Assembly: GCF_019204045.1 (NCBI RefSeq)
Contig: NZ_JAGSPC010000001.1
Span: 1,302,001 to 1,366,000 of the forward strand
Reading direction: 5' to 3'
Length of the DNA stretch: 64,000 nt
Source: Erythrobacter crassostreae
GTDB taxonomy: Bacteria; Pseudomonadota; Alphaproteobacteria; Sphingomonadales; Sphingomonadaceae
Positions within the stretch are counted from its first letter, which is position 1. Each line of letters begins with the position of its first letter. Of the stretch, positions 16,766 to 25,556 are shown one piece after another. A program made the position numbers and the translations under genes. The notes beneath the pieces were generated by a model. It was not told the origin of the DNA. It searched no databases and saw nothing but the letters and a program-made list of their open reading frames with translations.

Positions 16766-19636
16766 CTAGCCCAACCGTTTCAGCGCCCCCTCCAGTCGCC
16801 CGACTTCGGCCGAATGATGCGCAAAGTCGGCTTTGGCTTTCTCCACCGCCTCTGGCTTGGCCCGTTCGACGAAGTTCGCATTGCTTAGGCGCCCTTCAAG
16901 CGATTTCGCCTCTTTCTGCGAAGCGGTGAGGGCTTTTTCCAGACGGGCCTTTTCTTCGGCGATGTCGATGATGCCTTCGAGCGGGACGATGAACACGTCG
17001 CTGCCTCCTGTTGCTTGGGCTGTGACCTGCATGGCAGGGCCATCAGGCGCTTCACCCATGGTCACCGGCGTCAGGCGCGCGAGCCGTTCAATCGCGGCGC
17101 TGCTGCGTCCGATTGTGCTGCTCGCAAGGTCTGATGCGGCTGGCAGGAACGCGGCGAGTTTCGCGCCCGGCGCAATGCCAAGCTCGTTTTTCGCGCTGCG
17201 GACATTGGTGGTGAGGTCGATCACCCAATCAATCGCGTCGGTGGCTTCCTTGGAAACTTCGGCGCGCGGGCTGGGCCAGCTGGCGGTGATGAGATCGTAT
17301 TTGCGCGTCCCCTGCGCGTGCCACAGCTCTTCCGTGATAAACGGCATGAACGGGTGCAGCATGACGAGGATCTGGTCGAGCGCCCATCCGGCAACCTCGC
17401 GGGTTTCCACCGCAGGCATGGCATCCGGATCGCCGGCAAAGACCGGCTTGATCAGCTCAAGATACCAGTCGCAGAATTTGCTCCAAGTGAACTGGTAAAT
17501 CGCGTTCGCCGCCGCATCGAAGCGGAGGTCTGCCATAGCCTGTTCGATCTCGGCGCAGACTTGCTGTACTTCGCCGATGATCCATTGGTTCGCCGCAAGA
17601 CGGGCGGTCGGAGCTTTGATCGTAGTGCTTTTGCCAATGCCGTTGGACTGGCAGAAACGCGTCGCATTCCAGAGCTTTGTGGCGAAGTTGCGGTAACCCT
17701 CGACCCGCTTTTCATCCATCTTGATGTCGCGGCCCTGGCTTTCCATCGCCGCCATAAAGAACCGCAGCGCATCTGCGCCGTATTGGTCGATCAGGCCAAG
17801 CGGATCGACAACATTGCCCTTGGACTTGGACATTTTTGCGCCGTCGGCTGCGCGCACGAGGCCGTGCAGATACAGCTTGGGCCAAGGCGCCGTGCCCATA
17901 TTGTACTGACCCATCATCATCATCCGCGCATCCCAGAAGAAGAGGATGTCAAAGCCGGAGATTAGCAGATTGTTCGGGAAGTGTTTCTTGACCAGATCGG
18001 TCTCGTTCGGCCAGCCGAGCGTCGCAAACGGCCACAGTGCGGAAGAGAACCATGTGTCGAGGACGTCTTGGTCGCGCCAGAGCGCAGGTAGCAAATCCTT
18101 ATGGGCTTCGGTCTGGGTATCGTGAACTCGTACAGTTCCACCTTCTGGAAGATACCGAGCATATCGCTCATTTGCGATCTGGATCGCTTCTTCTTCGGTT
18201 GTCGCAACAATCGGATCTGGGGCAAAATTCTTATTAGAAAATTCGCTACCACTCGACATTTCGAGCGCCCCATCATGGAGTTTCGGTCCGAACCAAGCCG
18301 GAATCCGGTGTCCCCACCATAGCTGGCGAGACACACACCATGGCTGGATGTTTTCCATCCAGTTGAAGAACGTCTTTTCCCATGTCTGGGGCACGATTTC
18401 GATGGTGCCGTCTTTAACCTGTTCAATCGGTTTAGCAGCGAGCTTTTCAGCGTCGACATACCATTGATCGGTCAGCCATGGCTCGATCACCACGCCGCCG
18501 CGATCACCGAATGGCGTTGCGATTTGACGCGGTTCGGCGTCGTGTTCGACTTCCTCGCCCTTTTTCGTCTTGGCGATGTGCGGGATCAAATATCGGTCTG
18601 CTTTCAGACGCGCGACCACGGCTTCGCGGGCACCATCTTTGCCGTCACGTTTGAAGCGGTGCAGGCCGAGGAACTCCTCCGGCACCAGACCGTCCGATGT
18701 CTGACAAACATTCGCATCGCTTGTCAGCATGTTGAGCATCTCACCCGCGACAAAGCCCGCGCGCTTGCCAACCTCGAAATCGTTGAAATCGTGACCCGGC
18801 GTAATTTTCACCGCGCCGCTGCCCAGCTCGGGATCGGCGTGTTCGTCGGCGACGATTGGAATGCGGCGGCCCGTGATCGGCAGCACAACATGTTTACCGA
18901 CAACGCTGGCATAGCGTTCGTCTGATGGGTGAACCGCAACTGCCATATCGGCGAGCATCGTTTCGGGCCGCGTGGTCGCAACCTCGATGTAATCGCGTCC
19001 ATCAGAAAGCGTCACACCGTCTTCCAGCGGGTACTTAAAGTGCCAGAAACTGCCCGCTATAGTCTGCGTTTCGACCTCAAGGTCGGAAATCGCGGTCTTC
19101 AGTTTTGGGTCCCAGTTTACCAGCCGTTTATCGCGGTAAATCAGACCATCATTGTAGAGATCGACGAACGTCTTGAGCACGGCTTTGGTGAAGTGCTCGT
19201 CCATCGTAAACTGCTCTCGCGACCAGTCCATTGAACAGCCCAAGCGGCGCAATTGCGTGGTGATGGTCCCGCCGCTTGTCGCTTTCCATTCCCAGACCTT
19301 ATCAACGAAGTCTTCGCGTGAATAATTGGTGCGCTTGTCTTGGGCGGCCTCCATCTGGCGTTCGACCACCATTTGCGTCGCGATGCCCGCGTGATCGGTT
19401 CCGACCACCCACAAAGCATCTTTGCCGCGCATGCGTTCATACCGGATTACGATATCCTGCAACGTGTTATCGAGCGCGTGGCCGATGTGCAGCGATCCGG
19501 TCACGTTCGGCGGAGGGTTCACAATGGTATAGGGCTCGGCATCAGGGCGCTCTGGGCGGAAACCGCCGGTCTCTTCCCAATGTTTGTACCAGCGCGCCTC
19601 AATCGAGGCGGGATCGAATGTTGTGTCGAGTGTCAT
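16766..19636 (-). CDS. valS: Valyl-tRNA synthetase
   Basis: A 956-residue class Ia synthetase charging tRNA-Val. The signature HIGH is at 49-52 ([14 protein letters not shown]) and KMSKS at 601-605 ([11 protein letters not shown]). The editing CP1 domain lies between, with the conserved [10 protein letters not shown] and GTGAVKITP-like [15 protein letters not shown] motifs. The C-terminus (about 890-956) is the ValS coiled-coil arm with [22 protein letters not shown]. The frame extends upstream to 19741, but the start [17 protein letters not shown] at 19636 matches the family N-terminus. It diverges from the Mla operon. Confidence 0.98.
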   Translation of the reverse strand: MTLDTTFDPASIEARWYKHWEETGGFRPERPDAEPYTIVNPPPNVTGSLHIGHALDNTLQDIVIRYERMRGKDALWVVGTDHAGIATQMVVERQMEAAQDKRTNYSREDFVDKVWEWKATSGGTITTQLRRLGCSMDWSREQFTMDEHFTKAVLKTFVDLYNDGLIYRDKRLVNWDPKLKTAISDLEVETQTIAGSFWHFKYPLEDGVTLSDGRDYIEVATTRPETMLADMAVAVHPSDERYASVVGKHVVLPITGRRIPIVADEHADPELGSGAVKITPGHDFNDFEVGKRAGFVAGEMLNMLTSDANVCQTSDGLVPEEFLGLHRFKRDGKDGAREAVVARLKADRYLIPHIAKTKKGEEVEHDAEPRQIATPFGDRGGVVIEPWLTDQWYVDAEKLAAKPIEQVKDGTIEIVPQTWEKTFFNWMENIQPWCVSRQLWWGHRIPAWFGPKLHDGALEMSSGSEFSNKNFAPDPIVATTEEEAIQIANERYARYLPEGGTVRVHDTQTEAHKDLLPALWRDQDVLDTWFSSALWPFATLGWPNETDLVKKHFPNNLLISGFDILFFWDARMMMMGQYNMGTAPWPKLYLHGLVRAADGAKMSKSKGNVVDPLGLIDQYGADALRFFMAAMESQGRDIKMDEKRVEGYRNFATKLWNATRFCQSNGIGKSTTIKAPTARLAANQWIIGEVQQVCAEIEQAMADLRFDAAANAIYQFTWSKFCDWYLELIKPVFAGDPDAMPAVETREVAGWALDQILVMLHPFMPFITEELWHAQGTRKYDLITASWPSPRAEVSKEATDAIDWVIDLTTNVRSAKNELGIAPGAKLAAFLPAASDLASSTIGRSSAAIERLARLTPVTMGEAPDGPAMQVTAQATGGSDVFIVPLEGIIDIAEEKARLEKALTASQKEAKSLEGRLSNANFVERAKPEAVEKAKADFAHHSAEVGRLEGALKRLG

Positions 19637-19788
19637 TGTATGTCTCACGGTCAGAGCGGCTGGTGCCGCCCAACAAGTTGTAAGCCCTCCATTACAGCGC
19701 CGATTGTGCGACGCAACGGAGAGTTTTGCGTGCCAGCCCAACTGGCGGCTTGTTTGCGCCGCGATTTATCCGCATAGCTGGGCGCGTT

Positions 19789-20901
19789 ATGGATGGGGCT
19801 GCGCAATTCACACTCGACGAAGATGAGGCAGGACGCACCAGGCTTTCTGTCGAGGGCCCGCTGTTGGTATCCAGCGTCGGCCCGCTTGATCGCGATTTAG
19901 AAGAATTGAACGCCGATCTGGGCGTGATTGACCTGTCGGGTGTCGATGCCATCGACACAATCGGCGCGTGGGTCATGTGCCGCCTTGCCGCACGTCACGA
20001 GGCAGAGATTACCGGTGCTGGCGAGCGTGCAAAACGATTGCTCGATGCCGTTGAAGGCGCGGGCAACGATGCAGAGATGGACCCGCCGCGTGATCCTGTC
20101 TGGCTGCGCGTGCCGAAAGCGATCGGCGAACTGGTGTTCGATATGCGCGGCGGCATCATAGGCGTGGTCGGGTTTCTTGGCCGTATCTTGATCGGGTTGG
20201 GCAGGCTGATCCGCCGCCCGAGCACTTTCCCGATGAAGGCGATGGTGCGCCAGATGGAGCTGGTCGGCGTGTCGGCTCTGCCCATTATCGGCCTGATGAG
20301 TTTTCTGATCGGGATTGTCATCGCGCAGCAAGGCGCGGTGCAGCTTGAACAGTTTGGCGCAGAGGCGCTGACGGTGAACCTTGTCGGGCGGATCACCTTG
20401 CGTGAGCTTGGCGTGTTGATGACGGCAATCATGGTCGCAGGCCGATCCGGCAGCGCTTTCGCCGCGCAAATCGGCACGATGAAACTCACCGAAGAGGTCG
20501 ATGCGATGCGCACTATCGGCATCTCCCCTGCCGAACGGCTGGTGATCCCGCGGGTCCTTGCCTGCACATTCATGATGGTGCTGCTCGGCTTCTATGCCTC
20601 GGTCGTGGCGATTGTTGGCGGCGCCGTGGTTGGCCAAGTCGCGCTTGGCATCCCGTTTTTCACCTTCCTTGAACGGATTCAGGAAGTTGTGCCGATCCAC
20701 GATGTCTGGGTGGGTCTGATCAAGGCGCCTGTCTTTGGCCTGATCATCGGTCTCGCGGGTTGCTATCACGGCATGCGGGTTGAGGGGAATTCGGAGCAAG
20801 TCGGGCTTCGTACTACCATGGCGGTGGTCTCTGCGATCTTCGCCGTAATCGTGCTTGATGCGTTTTTCGCGGTGTTCTTTACCGAGATCGGGTGGGGCTG
20901 A
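19789..20901 (+). CDS. mlaE: STAS-MlaE fusion, lipid ABC transporter permease
   Basis: A 370-residue permease of an Mla-type phospholipid transporter. The first ~105 residues form a STAS/MlaB-like domain (LIVDLSG-type segment DLGVIDLSGVDAIDTIGAWVM), followed by a MlaE permease domain with five to six helices and the EQFGAEALTVNLVGRITLRE and GRSGSAFAAQIGTMK motifs that contact the ATPase. In E. coli MlaB is a separate gene; the fusion is common in alphaproteobacteria. ATG 19789 begins the STAS domain; an upstream in-frame extension is not supported. It opens an operon with mlaF (3-base gap), mlaD and a lipoprotein. Confidence 0.93.
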   Translation: MDGAAQFTLDEDEAGRTRLSVEGPLLVSSVGPLDRDLEELNADLGVIDLSGVDAIDTIGAWVMCRLAARHEAEITGAGERAKRLLDAVEGAGNDAEMDPPRDPVWLRVPKAIGELVFDMRGGIIGVVGFLGRILIGLGRLIRRPSTFPMKAMVRQMELVGVSALPIIGLMSFLIGIVIAQQGAVQLEQFGAEALTVNLVGRITLRELGVLMTAIMVAGRSGSAFAAQIGTMKLTEEVDAMRTIGISPAERLVIPRVLACTFMMVLLGFYASVVAIVGGAVVGQVALGIPFFTFLERIQEVVPIHDVWVGLIKAPVFGLIIGLAGCYHGMRVEGNSEQVGLRTTMAVVSAIFAVIVLDAFFAVFFTEIGWG

Positions 20902-20904
20902 GCC

Positions 20905-21714
20905 ATGGATGACGAACTTCACGCCCGTTACAGCGGAAAGCCGCCGATTGTGGTCGACGGGCTGACCAATCGTTTTGGCGATTTCGCGGTGCATGATGAT
21001 CTCTCCATGGAAGTGCGCGAAGGCGAAATTCTGGGTGTGGTAGGGGGATCGGGCACCGGCAAATCGGTGCTGATGCGCTCTATCATCGGATTGCAGACGC
21101 CGAGCGATGGCCACATTTCCGTGTTTGGCCGTACGATCACGGGTATCGACCCGGATCAGGATTTGGGCGTGCGATGCCGCTGGGGTGTGATGTTTCAGGG
21201 CGGGGCGCTGTTTTCGACACTGACCGTGGGCGAGAATGTCGAGGTTCCCCTCAAGCAATTCTATCCCGATATCGCGCCGGAGCTGCGCCGCGAGATCGCG
21301 CGCTATAAAGTGCTCCTGTCGGGTCTGCCCGAAGATGCGATCAACAAATTCCCTTCCGAACTTTCCGGCGGGATGAAGAAACGCGCAGGTCTTGCCCGTG
21401 CGCTCGCGCTTGATCCGGAACTGCTGTTTTTGGATGAGCCAACGGCAGGTCTCGATCCGATTGGGGCGGCTGCCTTCGATAGTCTGACAAAAGAACTGAA
21501 AGAGACGCTGGGCCTGACGGTGTTCCTCATCACACACGATCTCGACACGCTTTACGAGATTTGTGACCGGGTGGCGGTGATCGCCGATAAACAGGTCGTC
21601 GCGGTGGGTACGATCCCCGAGCTGATCGAAACCGGTCATCCGTGGATACAGGAATATTTCGGCGGGCCGCGCGGCCGCGCTGCGCATGCTGCACACGAGC
21701 GCTCAAATGAGTAG
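20905..21714 (+). CDS. mlaF: MlaF-type ABC transporter ATP-binding protein
   Basis: A 269-residue ABC ATPase energising lipid transport between the inner and outer membranes. Walker A GGSGTGKS is at 47-54, the signature LSGGM at 153-157, Walker B LLFLDEP at 173-179 and the switch His in LITHDLDTL near 211. The C-terminal extension with YFGGPRGRAA resembles the MlaF tail that stabilises the dimer through the STAS protein. It begins three bases after the mlaE stop. Confidence 0.94.
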   Translation: MDDELHARYSGKPPIVVDGLTNRFGDFAVHDDLSMEVREGEILGVVGGSGTGKSVLMRSIIGLQTPSDGHISVFGRTITGIDPDQDLGVRCRWGVMFQGGALFSTLTVGENVEVPLKQFYPDIAPELRREIARYKVLLSGLPEDAINKFPSELSGGMKKRAGLARALALDPELLFLDEPTAGLDPIGAAAFDSLTKELKETLGLTVFLITHDLDTLYEICDRVAVIADKQVVAVGTIPELIETGHPWIQEYFGGPRGRAAHAAHERSNE

Positions 21715-21769
21715 AGCGGCTAACAAGGCAATAGACACGAGCGGCCAAGGGCGTTCATAGGGAAGCGAC

Positions 21770-22717
21770 ATGGAAACAAGAGCTAACCATCTTTGGGTCG
21801 GTGCGGTCACGCTGGTTCTCCTGCTGGGCCTTGCGGCGGCAATCGTGTGGATTGCGCGTCTGGGGCAGGGGCAGCAAAACGAATACGACATCTTCTATGC
21901 GCAGTCCGTTTCCGGCCTCGCGAATGGCAGTCAGGTTGCCTATGCGGGCGTGCCCGTGGGCCAAGTGGTCGATATTTCGCTTTCCGAAGAAGACCCCGAA
22001 TTCGTCCGTGTCCGTGTGAAAGTGAAAGAGGATGTTCCGATTTTGATCGGGACGACGGCGACCATTCAGGCGAGCTTTACCGGTGTATCGAGCATCCTAC
22101 TGGATGGTGCTCGCGGCGGAGCACCGGCGATCACCTGCGAAACGACGGCTTGCCCAGAGGGCGCTCCTGTTATCCCGCCTAAAGATGGCGGCATCAACGC
22201 GCTGCTTAACAACGCGCCGCTTTTGCTGGAGCGGTTGGCGACGCTGACCGAGAATCTCAACATTCTGCTGGGCGCGGACAATCAGGAACAGCTTGCGGGT
22301 ATCCTGCGCAATTCCAACGAATTGACCGAGCAACTGGCCCGCACTGCGCCGCAACTTGAAGGGACGTTCACCGAGCTACAATTCGCTTTGAAAGAAGCGG
22401 GCGAGGCGTTGAATGCGTTTGAACAAGCGACGGCGACGACTGACGAACTTCTCAACAAAGAAGGGCCTGCGCTGGCCGAAGAACTTCGCGGAACGTTGAG
22501 ATCAGCCAATTCGGCGGCGGCATCTTTGGCGGCGACACTGGAAGATACACGCCCTGCCGCGCGGCAATTGCGTGAAACGACTTTACCGACAGCCGAAGCC
22601 ACTTTGCAGGATCTGCGTGTGACCAGCCGGGCGCTGCGCGCGCTGACCGAAAAGCTCGACAATCAGGGCGTCGGCGCGCTGGTGCAGGGCCAATCGCTGC
22701 CCGATTATGAGCCATAA
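21770..22717 (+). CDS. mlaD: MlaD family (MCE domain) substrate-binding protein
   Basis: A 315-residue MCE protein: an N-terminal anchor helix (LWVGAVTLVLLLGLAAAIVWI), an MCE domain at about 38-115 (YDIFYAQSVSGLANGSQVAYAGVPVG-type opening, SFTGVSSILLDG) and a long helical tail (about 145-310) rich in Ala, Leu and Thr. E. coli MlaD is only 183 residues; the long helical C-terminus is closer to the PqiB/actinobacterial Mce arrangement that can form a tunnel. It follows mlaF after 55 bases. Confidence 0.92.
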   Translation: METRANHLWVGAVTLVLLLGLAAAIVWIARLGQGQQNEYDIFYAQSVSGLANGSQVAYAGVPVGQVVDISLSEEDPEFVRVRVKVKEDVPILIGTTATIQASFTGVSSILLDGARGGAPAITCETTACPEGAPVIPPKDGGINALLNNAPLLLERLATLTENLNILLGADNQEQLAGILRNSNELTEQLARTAPQLEGTFTELQFALKEAGEALNAFEQATATTDELLNKEGPALAEELRGTLRSANSAAASLAATLEDTRPAARQLRETTLPTAEATLQDLRVTSRALRALTEKLDNQGVGALVQGQSLPDYEP

Positions 22718-22727
22718 GGATTTGCGT

Positions 22728-23348
22728 ATGTTGAACCGCATCACATTAGCACCCATCCGGACTGGCCTGATCGGCGCCGCCGCTCTCGCCCTTTCGGGCT
22801 GTGTCAGTTTTGAGGCCGATCTTCCGACCAGTCTGCTAACGCTCCAGTCCACTGCGAACGCCCCTGTTGGATCGGGCGCACAGGCGGGCGGCGAGGGCGG
22901 GGCCGGATCCATCGCTGTGCTGACGCCGGAGACGCCTGCAAAACTGGATGTGGTTCGCGTTCCGGTTAATGTGAGCCAGACCGAAATTGCCTATCTTCAA
23001 GACGCGGTTTGGGTTGAAAAGCCCGCGCGGCTGTTCCGCCGACTGCTCGGCGAAACGCTGCGAACGCGCAGCCCTGCTTTGATCGTAGACAGCGATGACA
23101 CGCCGACATTGGCGGCCAAAACTGTGCGCGGCACGCTGCTCGAAATGGGATATGATGCGAGCGCTTCGTCCGTCATCATCCGCTATGAAGCGATTGTGAC
23201 CGACGCAGATGGCAAAGCGGTTTCGCGCCGGTTCGAAGGACGCGAAAGCGGGGTTCTTCCCGAATCTGGATCGGTCGGTCCCGCGCTTAACCGGGTTGCG
23301 AATACTGTCGCCGGTGAAGTGGCCGATTGGGTTGTGGCCGGCGCGTAG
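22728..23348 (+). CDS. ABC-type transport auxiliary lipoprotein (PqiC-like)
   Basis: A 206-residue periplasmic lipoprotein. The lipobox ALALSGC puts the lipidated Cys near residue 22. The following domain has the family pattern (VVRVPVNVSQTEIAYLQDAVWVEKPARLFRRLLGETLR), found in PqiC and LetB-partner lipoproteins. ATG 22728 has AAGGA seven bases upstream; an ATG at 22707, inside mlaD, is in frame but lacks a site. As last gene of the Mla-type operon it takes the place of the MlaC/VacJ partners of E. coli. Only nine bases separate its stop from that of the converging ATP12 gene. Confidence 0.88.
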   Translation: MLNRITLAPIRTGLIGAAALALSGCVSFEADLPTSLLTLQSTANAPVGSGAQAGGEGGAGSIAVLTPETPAKLDVVRVPVNVSQTEIAYLQDAVWVEKPARLFRRLLGETLRTRSPALIVDSDDTPTLAAKTVRGTLLEMGYDASASSVIIRYEAIVTDADGKAVSRRFEGRESGVLPESGSVGPALNRVANTVAGEVADWVVAGA

Positions 23349-23357
23349 TTGCTCGGC

Positions 23358-24059
23358 CTAAATCCGCGCGGCGCGGATAAATTCCCACGCTTTCAGAAAA
23401 TCGCTTTGGCGTTTGGTGCGGCGGTCCTCCGCCTCCAGATCGCGGCCCCACAAATCGGCCTGCCATTCCTCTTCGAGGCTGGCTGCGCGCCATAACTCGA
23501 TCGCTTCGGCCTCTGTGCCTGCATCCGCTGCGGAAAGCGCAATGATCAGCGATGCGGTGAGCGAGGTCATGCTTTCCAGTCCCGCCAGTTCAAATCCGCT
23601 CATTCCTTCAAGCCGTGTGCGCAGCTTGTCCAAGCTTTCGCCTGACTGTGCCTTGTGAATGATCCCGCTAACACGAACCATCGTGATGCCTTCGCGGGCT
23701 TCAAATGCTGTGACCAGCGGCTCCCACACCTCCTGCTGCTTCGCATAGAGATGCTCGTCCGGATCGGCGCGGTATAGCAGCGTATCAGTGTCACCGAATG
23801 CGACCACTTTTTCGGCCTGAGCGGCGATATCGGCGGTGACCACATCAATGGCATAGTCTGTCGTGTCGCGCAGAGGGAACAGTGCCGGATCAAGCTTTTC
23901 ACCCTGAACATCCCATTCGGCGGCGAGCTTTTTGGCAAGAGCAGCAGAGGGAACGATTTGCTGCGCCCCTTTGACTGTTTTCAAGCGGCGTCCATCGAGT
24001 GTGACCTGCCAGCCGCCTTCCACCTGCCCGAACGCAACTGTATCGTAAAACCGTTTCAC
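23358..24059 (-). CDS. ATP12 family F1-ATPase assembly chaperone
   Basis: A 233-residue protein of the ATP12 family, known from mitochondria as the chaperone that holds the F1 alpha subunit before assembly and conserved in alphaproteobacteria. Hallmarks are the N-terminal KRFYDTVAFGQVEGGWQVTLDGR, the PLRDTTDYAID stretch and the C-terminal helical ELWRAASLEEEWQADLWGRD motif. The start is the GTG at 24059, overlapping the upstream stop (GTGA); the longer frame to 24413 is an artefact. Last gene of the crcB-to-ATP12 operon; no ATP synthase genes lie in this window. Confidence 0.93.
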   Translation of the reverse strand: MKRFYDTVAFGQVEGGWQVTLDGRRLKTVKGAQQIVPSAALAKKLAAEWDVQGEKLDPALFPLRDTTDYAIDVVTADIAAQAEKVVAFGDTDTLLYRADPDEHLYAKQQEVWEPLVTAFEAREGITMVRVSGIIHKAQSGESLDKLRTRLEGMSGFELAGLESMTSLTASLIIALSAADAGTEAEAIELWRAASLEEEWQADLWGRDLEAEDRRTKRQSDFLKAWEFIRAARI

Positions 24060-24307
24060 TGGCTGCCGTCTCCGGATGAAGATTGGCTGTCGGACTTCCA
24101 CTTTCTGGCAAGCGAGCGCGGACCAAAATAGAACGCCAGCAAGCCGCCAACCGCCAAGGCCACGCCAATCGGATAGGGCGCGTCGATTACAGAGCGTGCA
24201 ATGGCAAGGCCAACGAGCAAGGCACCGAGCGAACCGATCCGGATCGCGTTCAATATCATGTACCGCTTTCTTGCGAGCGTATCGTCGATATCGTGCGGGG
24301 TGTTCAC
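24056..24307 (-). CDS. Small two-helix membrane protein
   Basis: An 83-residue protein starting at GTG 24307 (VNTPHDIDDTLARKRYMIL) and overlapping both neighbours by GTGA. Two hydrophobic segments are seen, IGSLGALLVGLAIARSV and PIGVALAVGGLLAFYFGP, followed by a polar Ser-rich tail. The basic, charged start suggests the N-terminus is in the cytosol. The position between a HAD phosphatase and ATP12, and the tight overlaps, make it very likely real although it is easily missed because of its GTG start and short length. Family not recognised. Confidence 0.75.
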   Translation of the reverse strand: MNTPHDIDDTLARKRYMILNAIRIGSLGALLVGLAIARSVIDAPYPIGVALAVGGLLAFYFGPRSLARKWKSDSQSSSGDGSQ

Positions 24308-24960
24308 GATGGCTGCTCCAATACGGCATGAAGGTTGGGGACCTGGTCCACGACTTGCTCCGCGCCCGTTGCGAGCAGTTCCTCGGGTGGATGATAGCCC
24401 CAAGCGACGCCAATCGAGCGCACGCCAGCGGCGCGGCCCATCTGCATGTCGAAACTGGTGTCGCCGATCATCACGGCCTGCGCGGGCCGCGCGCCGGCTT
24501 CGAACAGAGCCGCTTCGAGCATTGCCGGATGCGGTTTGGAAGGATGGCGGTCGGCGGTTTGCAGTGAAACGAACAGATCGGTCAGCCCATGCGCAGCAAG
24601 AACCGATTGCAGGCCGCGATCCGATTTTCCGGTCGCAACCGCAAGCGTCCATCCATCCGCCCCCAGCGCGTGGAGCAGATCGGTGATGCCATCATAAAGC
24701 GGTTCGTTCAGCAACCCTTCCTGACGGCGGGCGAAATAGCCGCTCTTGTAATATTCAACGACCTGACGGGAGGCATCCTCATCCAGATCCGGAGCGAGAT
24801 GACGGATGGCAACGGGCAGGCTCAGCCCGACGATCCGCCGCACATCATTGGCATCAGGTGGAGCGAGCTTTGCACGCTCGAACGCTTGCACCATGGTCTG
24901 ACAGATATCCGCCTGCCCATCGACCAGCGTTCCATCGCAATCAAACACGGCAAGCTTCAT
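24304..24960 (-). CDS. HAD family hydrolase, phosphoglycolate phosphatase-like
   Basis: A 218-residue haloacid-dehalogenase superfamily phosphatase. Motif I DCDGTLVDG is at 7-15 with the nucleophile Asp7, motif II is in VATGKSDRGL near 109, and motif III/IV are the Lys in SKPHPAML and the Asp pair in MIGDTSFDMQMG. The helical cap between residues about 18 and 80 is of the C1 type seen in phosphoglycolate phosphatases. Substrate cannot be fixed. Start and stop overlap the neighbouring genes by four bases (ATGA, GTGA). Confidence 0.88.
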   Translation of the reverse strand: MKLAVFDCDGTLVDGQADICQTMVQAFERAKLAPPDANDVRRIVGLSLPVAIRHLAPDLDEDASRQVVEYYKSGYFARRQEGLLNEPLYDGITDLLHALGADGWTLAVATGKSDRGLQSVLAAHGLTDLFVSLQTADRHPSKPHPAMLEAALFEAGARPAQAVMIGDTSFDMQMGRAAGVRSIGVAWGYHPPEELLATGAEQVVDQVPNLHAVLEQPS

Positions 24961-25556
24961 CGGGCGATACCCATCATAAATTCGGCCAGATCACCCGAGC
25001 CGTTTTCTGCATGGCCATTTGCAATGCGCTGCCGCTCTTCAGGTGACTTTTTCTGGGAGAGCTTCAAGGTGGGGCGCAATGCGGTAATCGTCATCTCAAA
25101 TCCCGTGATGCCTTTGGCCAGCCGGTCCCACAATTGCGCGTTTGTTTCGGTGGCTTCCCACCGCTCGCCTGCAATGCGCTCTTCGTGCTTTTCAATGACA
25201 GCGTGGAGGAATTGTTCCAATTCCGCATACGTCATCGCGCGCACGTTTCCTTCGATCTCCACCGCGGCGTAATCCCATGTCGGTACTGTATCGCGGTTGT
25301 CGTACCAGCGCGGACTGACATAGCCATCTGGCCCGTTCACGGTGACTAGCGCCTGTGCGCCGTCCAGATGCGGGCTCAGCGCGTTGTGCCGGGCAAGGTG
25401 GAACTGCAGTCTGTTGTCCGAGGTCATCAAGATCGGTGTGTGGGCAACACGCGGTCCGTCGGGGATTGTTAGAAAAACCATTCCGAACCCGACCTGCTCG
25501 ACCAGTCTTTCGATCAGAGCGCGATCCTCGGTCCGAAACAGCGGGTTGGGATGCAT
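24957..25556 (-). CDS. PAI2-like FMN-binding split-barrel protein
   Basis: A 199-residue protein of the FMN-binding 'negative transcriptional regulator' (PAI2) family: N-terminal P-x-F-R-x-(E/D) (MHPNPLFRTEDRALIERLVEQ), HTPILMTSDNRLQFHLARHN, PRWYDNRDTVPTWDYAAVEIEG and a C-terminal KLSQKKSPEER segment. The split barrel probably binds FMN or heme; the B. subtilis member was described as a repressor of sporulation proteases, but DNA binding is not evident here. It starts at ATG 25556, overlapping the preceding TAA, and ends in an ATGA overlap with the HAD gene. Confidence 0.88.
   Translation of the reverse strand: MHPNPLFRTEDRALIERLVEQVGFGMVFLTIPDGPRVAHTPILMTSDNRLQFHLARHNALSPHLDGAQALVTVNGPDGYVSPRWYDNRDTVPTWDYAAVEIEGNVRAMTYAELEQFLHAVIEKHEERIAGERWEATETNAQLWDRLAKGITGFEMTITALRPTLKLSQKKSPEERQRIANGHAENGSGDLAEFMMGIAR

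Noticed and set aside
19897..21696. Long open frame on the minus strand (599 codons)
   Set aside because: It lies antisense to mlaE/mlaF, which have full family motifs. The translation is rich in His, Arg and Asp, typical of a shadow frame.
23358..24413. Longer N-terminus for the ATP12 protein
   Set aside because: The extra 118 codons overlap the small membrane protein and HAD gene in another frame; the family N-terminus KRFYDTVAF starts at GTG 24059.
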